A stretch of DNA of 56,893 bases from Paenibacillus sp. JCM 18996 (GCA_001313085.1 BBFE01000022.1:1-56893), one strand, 5' to 3'. Counted from the first letter of the stretch, positions 22,767-35,566 are shown. Program-made: numbers and translations. Notes: generated by a model from the letters alone, not told the origin.

Positions 22767-23510
22767 GGTAGTCACCTCTTTTGTGTTTATTCTATCTTTT
22801 ATACACATCCGTATAGAATTAAACACCCGATAGAGAGATGTGCCCGCTGCTGGACTCACTCGACTGTGACTAAATAGATAGGCTCTGTTATCTTTAATTG
22901 TTGATTTTTTGACCAAAAGAAAAACCACCTATGGCAGTTGATTCCGAAATATCGTCTTCGTTATCGTAATAACAGTTGAAATTTTACAATAATATTGGTC
23001 CTTCCAGTATTGCATCATTACATCGTTCACGATCAGTATTCCCGCAATGTGTTATCATTGGATTCTGAAGAATGGCGTGCTGTGTAATGTTCCTCTGCAA
23101 GAGGACCAATTGCGTTAAATGAATTCAATTGATGTAGACCACGTTTTCTCTCCTGCATGTTTCGAATTGCTTTTGGAATAGCTCCCATATCTAATGGTCT
23201 CTTATTGTCAGGGGGATCAACAGCAAAAGTAGAAGAAAATGTTGGCACCAATAATGTGCAATCTTGCTTTAAAAAAAAGCTTGAATTATTGATTCAACCC
23301 CTCCTTTTATCAGAAATATCCTTCATCGTAACTTTCATAACCACAAACCCTTATTTCAAAAAAAATACAACTATATATTCCACCATCGAACATTACTGTC
23401 CTTCAATAAGAATATCAACAACAAAGTTTAACAATAGATAAAAAAAAGAATTATACTGGTTGAGGGTCGTGATATTATTTTGTATGTCTTAATGGGGAGA
23501 TGGGGATGAT
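22767..23510. other. AT-rich gene-poor stretch
   Basis: About 740 bases, lower in GC than the flanks. It holds one weak minus-strand frame (23033-23251) and possible promoters for the flanking genes. The riboswitch that controls many kimA (ydaO) genes was looked for before 23583 and not recognised. Confidence 0.45.
23033..23251 (-). CDS. possible hypothetical protein fragment
   Basis: A frame reading FSSTFAVDPPDNKRPLDMGA and PKAIRNMQERKRGLHQLNSF, with no clear start. AAAGGAGGGG lies about 60 bases upstream of the readable part, separated by a T8 run, so the true start may be near 23300. Unrecognised. Confidence 0.28.
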   Translation of the reverse strand: MVPTFSSTFAVDPPDNKRPLDMGAIPKAIRNMQERKRGLHQLNSFNAIGPLAEEHYTARHSSESNDNTLREY

Positions 23511-23561
23511 ATGTTAGAAATTATAAGTTTAAATAATGATAAGTATAAAAATACATATTAA
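23511..23561 (+). CDS. possible 16-residue leader peptide before kimA
   Basis: MLEIISLNNDKYKNTY, preceded by GGGGATGAT and ending 21 bases before the kimA start. It may be a translated leader or chance. Confidence 0.3.
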   Translation: MLEIISLNNDKYKNTY

Positions 23562-23582
23562 ATCGTAGGAGATGGAATCAGT

Positions 23583-25421
23583 ATGAAAATGAAACATTTT
23601 TTTATTTGGCCGCCCGTTGTCCACCGAATCGATGGAGGAAGAACGCATGCCAAATGGATGGCATTGCCTATCCTCTCTTCCGACGCGCTATCTTCAGTGG
23701 CTTATGGAACGGAATCCATTTTAATTGCCCTTGTTGCTTATGGACTGGCGGCCAGATGGTTTAGTCTCCCTATTTCACTAATCATAGTGATTCTGCTCTT
23801 CACCCTCATTATTTCGTATCGTCAAGTGATCAATGGCTATCCAAAAGGCGGCGGCGCTTATGCAGTGGCCAAGGACAACTATAATCCGCTAATGTCCCTC
23901 ATTGCCTGCGCCGCGCTGCTCGTGGATTATACTTTAACCGTCGCCGTATCCGGAACAGCTGCTGTAGCCGCTATTACGTCCGCCTTTCCACAACTGCTTC
24001 CGTTTAATGTCGAGCTTTCCGTGCTGGGCGTAGCGCTTGTTGCTTTTATCAACCTGAGAGGTGTACGGGAAGCCGGAACCATTTTTTGCTTTTCCGACCT
24101 ACTTTTTTTATTTTCAATATTTTTTGCCCTGCTGGCTGCCGGTTTTTATCAGGTTATTACCCAAGGGATTCCGTCTGCCGCCATTTCCATGCCAGCGCAT
24201 ATACCGGCGGGTGTGACTCTCTATGTTCTCCTCCGCGCATTCTCTTCGGGGTGTTCGGCACTAACCGGGGTTGAAGCCATCTCTAATGCCACTCCAGCCT
24301 TTCAGGAGCCAACCGTGAAGAATGCAAAAGCCACACTTTTATATCTGGGTATTTTATTGTTTTTGATGTTCAGCGGGACTTCTATTTTGGCCAATCTATA
24401 CGGCATTGCTCCTACTGAAACAGGAAATCCCACGGTGCTTTCTCAAATAGCCTCAACTCTGTTCGGAAGCTCGTGGCTGTATTATTCGGTTCAAATCTCA
24501 ACCGCTCTCGTTCTGTTCCTTGCAACAAATACGGCGTTTGCCGGTTTTCCGCTTCTTGCCGCTATTGTGGCACAGGACGGGTATATGCCGAGACAGTTTC
24601 ATGCCAGGGGTGACCGGCTTGCTCTCAACTTCGGTATTGTCGTTCTGTCGGTCATGTCCGCCTTGTTAATCATTGCATTTCGGGCCAAGACCGATGCTCT
24701 TGTTCCATTGTATGCCATCGGGGTATTTCTTTCTTTTACGGTTGCTCAAACCGGCATGGTTAAAAAAAAGTGGCTGAAAGAAAAAAACCGTCCAGTTGGA
24801 AATCGAAGGTATTCATCAACGGTCTGGGTGCTGTGATGTCCTTCTCGGTTGTTATCATTTCCCTTGTAGAAAAGTTTGCAGCTGGAGCTTGGACCATTGC
24901 CATTATTATTCCGGCTTTGGTATGGGTTATGGTAAGAATCAAACGTCACTATGTCAGCGTTGGCAAGCAGTTAAAAAAAATGGCTGTCGATCAAGAACTG
25001 CATTTGAAAAGCACGCTGATGATTGTCCCGGTTGGAGGGATCAATCAAGTCGTGCGCAATTCGATCGAATACGCCTTGGAATCAAGCTCGCCAGAACAGA
25101 TTCTTGCGTTCCATGTTGCCATCAATAAGGAGGCGGAGGAGAAGTTCGAACAGAAATGGGAGGCGTGGAATCCTGGAGTCCGGTTAGAAACGTATTATTC
25201 ACGTTATCGAAGCATTAAAGATCCGTTACTGCGGTTTATTGACCAAGTCCAGCGGCGAGTCGGCGATAAATATGAAATTACAGTGGTTCTGCCGATTTTC
25301 ATTACCAAAAAAATGGTGGCATAGGATGCTTCATAACCAGGCCGCGTATTTTATTGAGCGTGCGCTGTTGAAACGGAAGGACATTATTATCGTCAAAGTG
25401 CCGTTCCATTTGGAATCCTGA
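23583..25421 (+). CDS. kimA: KimA-like high-affinity potassium importer (APC superfamily)
   Basis: Membrane K+ importer of about 610 residues. ATG 23583 follows TAGGAG. WMALPILSSDALSSVAYGTE and SYRQVINGYPKGGGAYAVAK match the Bacillus KimA (YdaO) core closely. About twelve membrane helices are followed by a cytoplasmic C-terminal domain (MIVPVGGINQVVRNSIEYAL, ITVVLPIFITKKWWHRMLHN), also KimA-like. Breaks: A runs near 24766 and 24784, and near 25307. In the family, c-di-AMP inhibits the protein and often its mRNA. Ends at a strong terminator. Confidence 0.88.
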
Positions 25422-25455
25422 AGCCAAAAGCACAGCATAACTTAAGATGAGCAAT

Positions 25456-25486
25456 AAGCCGACCTGCAGCAGGTCGGCTTTTCTAT
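25456..25486 (+). terminator. terminator after kimA
   Basis: AAGCCGACCTGC (25456-25467) pairs with GCAGGTCGGCTT (25469-25480), followed by TT. Confidence 0.85.
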
Positions 25487-25565
25487 TGTTCATACATCTT
25501 TCATAAAAAAGCACTCATAAACTGTGAGTAAAAAAATGTGAGCTAAGCCCAAGGAGGGATTGCAC

Positions 25566-25741
25566 ATGGTTGAAGTGATTCAGTTTTTTTTGTATGGTTA
25601 TTGATAGTTGCGTTGATTATTGCCGTGCCGATAGTTTCACTTATGATTTTGATCCGTCACGATTCGACCGCGTATGATTTGGAGTTCATATGGGGTGGAA
25701 AATATACACCTGAGCAGCTCCTGCTTCTCCCCCCTGAGTGA
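25566..25741 (+). CDS. small single-span membrane protein
   Basis: About 58 residues once one T is removed from the T8 run near 25588: MVEVIQFFVWLLIVALIIAV, then PIVSLMILIRHDSTAYDLEF and a tail ending QLLLLPPE. ATG 25566 follows AAGGAGGG. One membrane helix, then a soluble C-terminus. Unrecognised. Converges on ald with only a weak hairpin between. Confidence 0.6.
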
Positions 25742-25752
25742 AAGGTATTTTT

Positions 25753-26864
25753 TCACAACAAAGCGCTGGCGTCTATGAACTCCAATCCATGCGCGGCTGC
25801 CACAGCCTCGTAAGTGATATGCCCGCCCATTACATTGATGCCTTTTCTTAAGGAGGTGCTGCTGAGACCGGCTGCTTGTACACCCTTGCCTGCAATCTGC
25901 AGCGCATAAGGGACGGTCACATTGGTCAAAGCGATGGTGAAGGTCCGGGGAACGGCTCCCGGCATATTTGCCACCGCGTAGTGCAGGACGCCATGTTTGA
26001 TGTGTACAGGGTTATCGTGCGTGGTAAGGCGGTCGGAAGTTTCAAAAAATCCCTCCCTGATCAATCGCAACATCCACAATGACTGAACCGGCCGGCATCG
26101 CTTTCACCATCTCTTCCTTCACCAATCGGGGAGCTTTGGCCCCCGGAATGAGGACCGCTCCGATTACAAGGTCCGATTCCGCAACTGATTCGGCGATGTT
26201 GGAAGAGGTGGAAATGAGCGTGTTGATGGAGTTGCCGAACAAATCATCGAGCATGCGCAGCCGATTGGGGTCCAGATCGATGATTGTCACATCCGCCCCA
26301 AACCCACCGCAATTTTAGCGGCATTCGTACCGACAATTCCGCCGCCTATGACCGTAACCTTCCCTCTTGTTACTCCGGGCACTCCGCCCAGCAGTAAGCC
26401 TTTGCCGCCATGCGGCTTTTCCAGGAACCGGGCTCCAATCTGAGCAGCCATGCGTCCCGCCACTTCGCTCATCGGCATCAGCAGAGGAAGCTGGCCGCCC
26501 GGAAGCTGGACGGTCTCGTAAGCGATCGCAGTCACCTTTTTTTTATCCATCAAGCTTTGGTCAGCTCCGGTTCGCAGCCAGGTGAAGATAAGTGAACAAG
26601 ATCAGTTTTCATGAAAAGCTCATATTCCTTAGGAAGCGGTTCTTTAACTTTCATGACCATTTCCTTCGCCCATACCTCATCTGCAGTAGAGGAGATTACG
26701 GCGCCGGCCGCCTGATATTCGTTATCTAAAACCCGGATTCGGAACCGGCGTCAGTTTCAACGAACACTTGATGTCCGGACCGCACTAATTCCGACACACC
26801 GGCCGGAGTGAGGGCGACCCGGTTTTCATTATTTTTTAATCTCTTTGGGGATTCCGATCTGCAT
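25753..26864 (-). CDS. ald: alanine dehydrogenase
   Basis: NAD-dependent L-alanine to pyruvate plus ammonium; hexameric cytoplasmic enzyme of about 370 residues, used in alanine catabolism and sporulation in Bacillus. Joined frames give [36 protein letters not shown] (substrate Lys), the Rossmann motif [20 protein letters not shown] and [23 protein letters not shown] 26864 is the only Met fitting this N-terminus; GGAG lies 11 bases before it. Breaks at A/T runs near 26833, 26735, 26640, 26545, 26305 and 26045. Confidence 0.93.
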
Positions 26865-26934
26865 GATGGCAGCAGCTCCTCATATCGCATCTGGTACATA
26901 ACTTCATTGTGTACTTCAATTGTACAAAATTTTG

Positions 26935-27716
26935 CTATTTTTCGATACGGATATCTATCGGTTTCCATTCGGAACCTTTCAACTTCCAGACGGACTGCGC
27001 GTTTCCTACCGTATCCTCATGGCCTACGCCGCTGATTCTTTGTACGCCTCTCAATTCGCACACTCCGTCGCGGTCCAGGTCTTTGGCAGTCCATATGCTG
27101 TACGGGTGTACCTTCAGTTCGACAGGCTTGACCAGCTTTCCGCCGCGATAAATTCCCATTTGTTCGTAGGCTGCCATTTTGTCCTTCAAATCCAGCGAAA
27201 AAAAGTCCGGTTAGCCTCTGCCACCTTCACTTTTGCCGCATAATGGTCCTCCAGGCTGCCGGTGGCGGTCAGCTCGGGCGGATTGGGAATCCCGGCAGGC
27301 TTAAATTCTTTTAAGGAATAAATAGCCAGGTCGACTGCACCGCCGCTGCTTTCGGTCTCTACAGAGACCAGCATTTCATTGGTCTTGTCCCCGTTGAGAT
27401 CGCAGAAACGCATTCTGGGATTGTATCCGCCTTTTAAGGAAAGGGATGCCTTTCTTTCACGGGTGCCTCCGTCAAATACATTTATGGTGAGTTCGTTGTA
27501 TGCCGTGCTTGCGTTATTTTGTTTGCGGCCTGCAAGTTGTACGATATCCCGGCTCCCCTCAGCGCTCACGTTCACCTGCTTCGTCTGGATTTCAATCAAA
27601 TTGCGGGGCGCTTCCGCGGGAGCGGAAGACGCCTCTCCGGTTAACGGGAGCTTTCGTAAGCCCATCGCCACCAGGGTAAAAAAAGCAGCATGAGCAGGTA
27701 CCATTTTTTTCAACAT
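26935..27716 (-). CDS. exported protein of unknown function
   Basis: About 260 residues, starting at ATG 27716 behind AAGGAG. If the A7 run just after the start loses one base and the T7 run near 27680 gains one, the start reads [20 protein letters not shown], a better signal peptide than the raw frame. The body is beta-rich, with [17 protein letters not shown] and [18 protein letters not shown], resembling calcium-binding-like VCBS/FG-GAP loops. One break near 27203. No enzyme motif seen. Sits between ald and the sirtuin. Confidence 0.65.
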
Positions 27717-27861
27717 TTTAACGACTCCTTCATCCGGTTATTGTTCACAGTCTTACATATTATGGATAAATTTAACGCAAAATATGTAAGTGAGTTCGCG
27801 GAAGATCCCGCCAAATTCTGATGAACAATACCTTCTGCGGAGCAGTCAGCGCCCGGATCCA

Positions 27862-28608
27862 TTATTCAAGCGAGTTTACCGCTTCTTTCAGCACTTTTCC
27901 GATCGAATCCTTGATGATCAAGTTCGCTTTGGCATCATAGCCCGTAGCAGACCGGTTGATCAGAACGAGCCGGTTTCCCCGATAATAATCGACCAGCCCT
28001 GCGGCGGGATAGACGGTCAGTGAAGTGCCCCCGACGATAAGAATGTCCGCGTCTGCAATCAGTCCAACCGCCTCGCTCAACAATTCGGTGTCCAGAGGTT
28101 CCTCATAGAGCACGACGTCCGGTTTCACCACTCCTCCGCAGACGCACTTCGGAATTCCGGTATCCGCCTGACGAAGCATTTCCTCCAGCGAATAAAATCT
28201 GCCGCAGCCGAGACAGGTATTGCGGTGGACCGAGCCGTGCAGCTCGATCACTTTCCTGCTCCCCGCCATCTGATGCAGGCCGTCGATATTCTGCGTAATG
28301 ACCGCTTTCAGCTTGCCTGAGAGTTCAAGCTGTGCGAGCGCAGAATGAGCGTAGTTCGGCTTCGCATCCTTGTAGATCATCTTCGAGAGATAGAACCTGT
28401 AGAATTCCTCCGTGTTTTCCATGAAGAAGCTGTGGCTTAGCATGACCTCCGGAGGATAAAGGAACTCCGCTCCGGCTTCACTGCCGTATAAACCGGAAGC
28501 CGAGCGGAAGTCAGGTATGGAGCTATCCGTAGAGGTACCCGCTCCTCCCAGGAAAACAACGGAATCGCCTTCTTTTAGATAACTGCGCAGCATGTCGACA
28601 TTACCCAT
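27862..28608 (-). CDS. NAD-dependent protein deacylase, sirtuin family
   Basis: Intact 248-residue Sir2 protein, removing acyl groups from lysines with NAD. GGAGTSTDSSIPDFRS (NAD loop), TQNIDGLH, ELHGSV (catalytic His), four zinc cysteines (CLGC and CVCGG) and GGTSLTVYPAAG are all present. The usual GIS...SGIPDF reads STDSSIPDF, a mild variation. It may couple NAD status with the neighbouring alanine and carbohydrate metabolism (inference). Confidence 0.93.
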   Translation of the reverse strand: MGNVDMLRSYLKEGDSVVFLGGAGTSTDSSIPDFRSASGLYGSEAGAEFLYPPEVMLSHSFFMENTEEFYRFYLSKMIYKDAKPNYAHSALAQLELSGKLKAVITQNIDGLHQMAGSRKVIELHGSVHRNTCLGCGRFYSLEEMLRQADTGIPKCVCGGVVKPDVVLYEEPLDTELLSEAVGLIADADILIVGGTSLTVYPAAGLVDYYRGNRLVLINRSATGYDAKANLIIKDSIGKVLKEAVNSLE

Positions 28609-28666
28609 AGCCGCCCCTCCCTCTTATACCAAATGGATTCGCCCTGCCTTGTCCGGTTCGCTTGTG

Positions 28667-28691
28667 CGAAAAAAAACCGCCGCAGAGGCGG
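28667..28691 (-). terminator. terminator after alpha-glucosidase
   Basis: CCGCC (28677-28681) pairs with GGCGG (28687-28691); the A run at 28669-28676 is the T tail on the minus strand. Confidence 0.75.
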
Positions 28692-28708
28692 CAGCCGATT
28701 CAGCAGGA

Positions 28709-30393
<1,685 letters not shown>

Positions 30394-30930
30394 TTAAGAG
30401 CGCTCCTTCCCAGCATACATTTATTTTACGGAACTGGAGTTATAGCCGCAATCGTGTTTTTCTTCTGCCTGCAGAACGCGCTGTGCAGCGTTTACATTGC
30501 CCGCAGCGTTTGAGGCAAAAAAAATCTGCAACTACGTTAGCGCCGGTTACACGGAGTTGTGTTTCATAGGCGGGGAACCTTGCAATACTCACTGTCCTTG
30601 TCGCCACAGACTGGGGAGCTATTCAGCTTTGTTACAAAAGCGTCAAAAAATCCCGCCATTGTACTCAGTCGAAAATTTTCCTGGAGTAACGGGTAAGTTT
30701 GCAGAGCCGGTTACTCCCGTTATATATACCCGAACGGTGTCAGACTCATAATGAACAGCAATATCCGGCGTTTTCCTTCTAATTTTGCGTAAGTCATTTC
30801 GGGATCTGTTTTCCAAAAAAAGGCGAATCTAACCTCATCAGGTGTAAAATAAATGCCAGGCCTCTTGGAATTGCCGAGGTCGATGTTCGCCTGTCACACC
30901 AGCCTTCTTGGCTAATGTTGCAAGGCGATT
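30394..30930. other. 537-base gap between alpha-glucosidase and glycosyltransferase
   Basis: No convincing gene. It contains an imperfect inverted repeat, GGAGTAACGGG near 30683 and CCGGTTACTCC near 30707, that could fold into a stem-loop. Confidence 0.4.
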
Positions 30931-32004
30931 TTATTGTAAACCGAGTCGGTGTAACATCCCGATGAAATGAGCGGCGTAGGTGTCTGAACTGAATAAAGAT
31001 TCGATATGCGACCTGCCTCGCATTCGGATTGACTCACGCAGCGGCCCGTTTTTCATCAGTTCCAGTCCTTCTTGAACCGCCTGCCCAATGTTGCCGAGAG
31101 GATAAAACTTGCCTGTTGAATTGTGATTGATGAAAGCACGCACCCCGTCGGAATCAGTTGAAAGAACCGGGCAGCGGCAGCTCAAGGCTTCAGCGACTGC
31201 ATATCCGAATCCTTCGAGAACAGACGATGACAGTAAAAAAAATCCTCCTGATTCACCTATAACCGAGTAATAATGAGGCATATCACTATGCGGTGCGTTA
31301 GAGAACACGTCGATTCGATGACCAAGCCCTAAGCGCGCGACCGCAGCCTGAAAAGCAGCCCTTTCCGGTTCGGCAGACAGATTGGAGTCCTCGAACAACC
31401 ACAACCGCAATTGCGGTTCGTACAACGCAATCCGATGAACGATTTCCAGGCACTCCCGCCAATTTTTTGTTTGGTTCAAGTCGACCTACCCAACCGATGA
31501 CCGGATAAGAAGTTCCTGCATGTGGACGGAATTGAAATTTCGCAGTATCAACACAGTTTGGAAAGCAAAAAAATGGAGTTTGGTCGGGAACCTTGAAAAC
31601 AGCTGCACGAGGTGAGAAGTTGGAGGTACAGCAGCGCATCGGCATAAGCCAAAATGTATGGCGAAGCTTGGGTTACCAGCCTGGTTGCATGATCTATCTG
31701 ACCGAGGCCTTGTGCTTCATAGATTACGGGACCTGTAAAACCCATGCGGCGAAGTCTCTCCAGCATGATATAGTCGGATGAAACCACCGCTGCTTGAAAC
31801 CCTTCATTTTTTAAGAAGATGTTGAATATCTTGATCATTGTCCGTAACATGTGTAGGAGAGTCCGAGGCGTTCTGCATCCCTGCCCCGCAGCGTGAGTAC
31901 AGCAGATGACAATCGACGCCATGCTTTCGAAGCGCCTCGCCTCGGGTTCTATTCAGAGTTTCCATCCCGCCGCTCGGTATGATATAGCTAAATAATACTC
32001 TCAA
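30931..32004 (-). CDS. glycosyltransferase family 4 (GT-B)
   Basis: About 357 residues. TTG 32004 has GGAGG seven bases upstream and opens LRVLFSYIIPSGGMETLNRT. The donor-binding half reads YPVIGWVGRLEPNKNWRECL, then LFEDSNLSAEPER and SSSVLEGFGYAVAEALSCRC with the EX7E acidic pair. Breaks near 31800, 31645-31570 and 31465. Lies at the left edge of the glycan island, divergent from the next gene. Confidence 0.82.
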
Positions 32005-32229
32005 TTATGGTCCTCCTTATTTGTGGTCTTAATATATGTATGTTGCAGGAAGATACCGGGTTGTACGAATAACTATTCGTTCCTCTAAAAAAAAGTTGCC
32101 TCGACTGCTATCTAAAAAAAATGATCAGTGCATGTAAATCTGCCTAATTCGTCCACAATCATATCCTGCGATCAGCATATCGTAATATGACGGTGCTTGC
32201 AGCCCACACAATAGAGAGGTGAGAGAACA

Positions 32230-32979
32230 TTGCCGAAAGTAACTGTTGTCATTCCATTTTTTTAACTGCGGATACGTAGACCAGGCTTTACTTAGTGTAA
32301 TGAACCAGACCTGCCGGGATATTGAAGTTATTGTAGTGGATGACGGGTCTGCTATTCATAAGGAACGGATTAAACCTTACATGGATCGCATCCATTACAT
32401 CACTAAGGCCAACGGTGGAACAGCAAGTGCGCTCAACCACGGAATAAGGCTGGCTGCCGGAACGTATGTTGCTTGGCTTAGTTCGGACGATATGTTTTAT
32501 CCGACGAAGGTTGAACGTCAACTGGCGTTTATGGAGCAGCAAAATGCTGCCATCAGCTACACAGATTACCACGTTATAAACGAATCCAGCCAGGTCACAG
32601 AGAGTTGTGCGACTGTGAAATTTCCGACCGCTCGAGCACTTATTGAAGCATTCGCTTCATACTGTCCGGTGAACGGCAGCACTGTTATGATGCGAAAAGA
32701 TTTTGTACACAACATAGGGTATTTCGATGAATCCCTGCCCTTTACTCATGATTATGAATTTTGGCTCCGCACGTTATTGCACAGGGTAGATTTTTACTAC
32801 ATTAACGAACCCCTCACCGCTTACCGCAAGCATAAACAGATGGGTACAGTACGACATATTGCCGCCATTCAAACTGAGTTTGAAACAGTCAAGAAGGCGT
32901 GCCTGCCCCAGCTGCGGAAACTTTTAAAAAAAACTTTGATAATCATGTCCATAGTTCAATACTGGAGGGGGCGGAATGT
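32230..32979 (+). CDS. glycosyltransferase family 2 (GT-A)
   Basis: TTG 32230 behind GAGGTG opens MPKVTVVIPFFNCGYVDQAL after one T is removed near 32265. VIVVDDGSAIHKERIKPYMD and WLSSDDMFYPTKVERQ supply the metal-binding DD/DxD, and SLPFTHDYEFWLRTL the catalytic-base region. The end is uncertain because of an A8 run near 32930. One frame stops at 32939. Another gives a tail ending LEGAEC and a stop at 32979 that overlaps the next ATG by four bases, the typical operon arrangement, so I chose it. Confidence 0.8.
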
Positions 32980-34369
32980 TAGTCAGTATCATCATATTAA
33001 CTTTCAACAATTGGAAAATGACGGAACGATGCCTGAATAGCGTTGTTCAATACACCCATTTACCCTATGAGCTGATCTGCATCGACAACGGGTCAACGGA
33101 TGGCACACAAGGCCGGCTGCGTAACCGGACGGATATTCTCTTGATTGAAAATTCGACCAACCGCGGTTTCGCCGGTGCATGTAATCAAGGTATCTCTGCA
33201 GCAAGGGGAGACATGATGCTTCTACTTAATAACGATACTGTCGTTTCCCACCGTTGGCTTCAAAATCTTGTCCTCACGCTCCATAGTTCATCTGATATCG
33301 GCATCGTCGGACCTGTGTCTAATATGGTAATGCCTATGCAGCGAGTCCCGATGTCTTATGCAACGTATGAAGAGTACCATCCCTTTGCGGAAATATTCAA
33401 TCGGCACAACCCGTACCTTTGGCGGGAAACAACCGCGGTAAGCGGATTTTGCATGCTGTTCCCGCGGTGCTTGATCGATAAAATCGGCATGTTAGACGAA
33501 GGGTTTGCCACAGGCGGATATGAAGATATTGATTTCGGATACCGTGCGTTGAAAGCAGGCTTTCGGCTTATCGTTGCCGGCGATACACATGTCCATCATG
33601 AGGGCAATGCGAGCTTTCGCAGTAATTCGATTGACATGGCAGAGCAAGCCCGGAAAAACCGCCGAAGCTTCATAAGAAAATGGGGATTCAACCCCGAACG
33701 TCTTATATATACTGTAGATGAATTGTTTTTTTACCCGGAAGGTACGGAAATTCACACTGTCATCATGAACCGGTCGGAAACCCGCTGCCAGGCGGAATAT
33801 TGGTTAGTGATTCAAAGGGGAACATTTACAAAATTGAGAGGGGATTCAAGCGGCCTGTCGTATCTACTGAGCATTTCAAGCGTTCCGATTCCGACCGGAT
33901 CAGCTTGTTCAGCTGCCGGATTCTATTATTGCTACGATCCTCGAAGGAATGCCGCTGCAGCATGGCGGCATGTTCCCCGAGCATTACCCGTCAGTTTTCG
34001 TGGCACGTGACGCAAAGAACTTTATGCATTTGGTGAGCCATGGGATTCGCTATTCTTTTCAAGATTTCGATTCATTCCTCCGGTTAAGATTCGATGTTGA
34101 CGAAACAATTCGGCTGTTAACCGGACAGCTGGAAAGTTTGATCGAAGGACCTCCTATCGGTCCGGACGTGTTTGCGGAGCATGAATTACTGGAGTATCGG
34201 TTGTTTTTTGGGCCCGGATAACGGGCTTTATTATTCAGAAGGCGGGCGCTTACGACCGATTCCAAGCCAGAGAGAATTACAAGCCTACGGTTGGCAGGCT
34301 GAGAAAGCAGTACCCCTTCCTGTTCAAGTGTTCCATCGATATCCGCGGGGACCAGCGATCATTTCATAA
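32976..34369 (+). CDS. glycosyltransferase family 2 with C-terminal KRP-type modules
   Basis: About 465 residues. The GT-A domain (residues 1-250) has IIILTFNNWKMTERCLNSVV, CIDNGSTDGT, LLLNNDTVVSHRWLQ and YEDIDFGYRAL. After about residue 270 the corrected frames give three repeats of roughly 55 residues: GNIYKIERGFKRPVVS, then HLVSHGIRYSFQDFDSFLRL, and YYSEGGRLRPIPSQRELQAY. Each is followed by a valine/leucine-rich strand and a PxG turn. Breaks near 33806, 33880 and 34210. The modules are shared with the glycosyltransferase at 44497-46044. Their role is unknown. Confidence 0.78.
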
Positions 34370-34414
34370 GCGTAAAGGAGCAAGCCGGCAACCAGGCGCT
34401 CACCTATTTGAATA

Positions 34415-34499
34415 GACATTGAAAAAAGTCCCGGGTTAGTCCGAAGCTGACGTTGATTGAGTAACGACGCCAGCTTGCTTCCCAGGGCTTTTCAATGTC
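34415..34499. repeat. 85-base imperfect hairpin
   Basis: GACATTGAAAA (34415-34425) and TTTTCAATGTC (34489-34499) are perfect inverted arms. Pairing continues inward (AAGTCCCGGG with CCCAGGGCTT) and again near GAAGCTGACGTT. Between converging genes it could act as a terminator, or be a small non-autonomous mobile element. Confidence 0.6.
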
Positions 34500-34545
34500 C
34501 AATGAGTCTTGGCCATCCCTCAGGGAGGCCGCTTGGTGGAGTTAC

Positions 34546-35398
34546 TTACTTTTTTAAGGCATACAGCGACGATAAAAAAATAGGTTGTGCGTTCTTGAGC
34601 GTTGAGAGAGGCACAAGTTGATGTCCGTGAATATCGGGACAGAATCCAGGTACATACGATAAATCTCGACCGAGCGACCCTCGAACAGCCTGTCGAGCAT
34701 GGATCTTGTGGTCCGGTATGATCGTTTGCCCGTAAAGTTCCAGTACATCATAGGATGGCAACAGCTCGCCTATAAATTCGGAAATTGTATACTCGAAGCA
34801 ATGATACGGGTTAACCGGCTGTTCTCCGTAGTAGAGGCCCGGGTTGGTCACATCGCGGTTTGGCGTCGAAACTATAAGCAGTCCGCCAGGTTTCAGCATC
34901 CGTGCGGATTCACAGATCCAGAGGCTGCCATTGGAAACATGTTCAATCGTTTCAAACGAAACAACCACATCAAAGCTTTCACTTTCATAGGGAAGATGGT
35001 TGATATCACCGCAAACGTAATGAATACGGCTTCCAGCATAATCTCTCAGCGCGTGTCTTAGGCTCTCTGCCGAGATGTCGATAGCTTGTATTTCCTCTGC
35101 CCCGGATATCTCCAACATTTTCGAGCCGAATCCGGATCCACAAGCTGCGTCGAGCACTTTTTTTTCCTGCGACGAAACGACAGGCAAGATCATAACGGAT
35201 CAAATGCTGCGATAGAACATTCGCGTGGGCTGACTTCACGAGCTCGTTGATCACCAGGCGTTCCCCTGTGAATGCCACATCGTCATGATTTTTTTTCGTG
35301 ATTTCGTCAAATAGAGTAAGATCGGCAAATGCTGACCAAGAGGCGTTATACTGTCTGATAATGTCATACACGCCTGTACTGTCTTTTAGATTCGTCAT
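34546..35398 (-). CDS. class I SAM-dependent methyltransferase
   Basis: About 283 residues. N-terminus MTNLKDSTGVYDIIRQYNAS and FTGERLVINELVKSAHANVL. The SAM motif is VLDAACGSGFGSKML, then DINHLPYESESFDVVVSFET and IEHV, and ARMLKPGGLLIVSTPNRD. A T8 run near 35163 breaks the frame. The start at 35398 lies behind GGAGG. Likely methylates a sugar or glycan carrier (inference from neighbours). Its first third was copied downstream (see 36072). Confidence 0.85.
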
Positions 35399-35566
35399 TA
35401 ATAACTCCTCCTATAGTTTCTGGTAGTCCCGGCACTTCCCGCTAAGAATGCTTCATCCATTGTCCGACAGTACATTGTATTCCACGCAGTTGAATTGAGA
35501 ATGGGTCACCATTTTGTAGCATTAGAGGAATTTTGTAAACCATCCATGCCATCTTTCAGAATTTGT

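Noticed and set aside
22503..22877. 124-residue plus-strand frame
   Set aside because: Opposite the small gene at 22528-22766, which has a strong ribosome site and a terminator.
30497..30751. 84-residue frame in the gap after the alpha-glucosidase
   Set aside because: No ribosome site, no motif and it crosses the inverted repeat; not supported as a gene.
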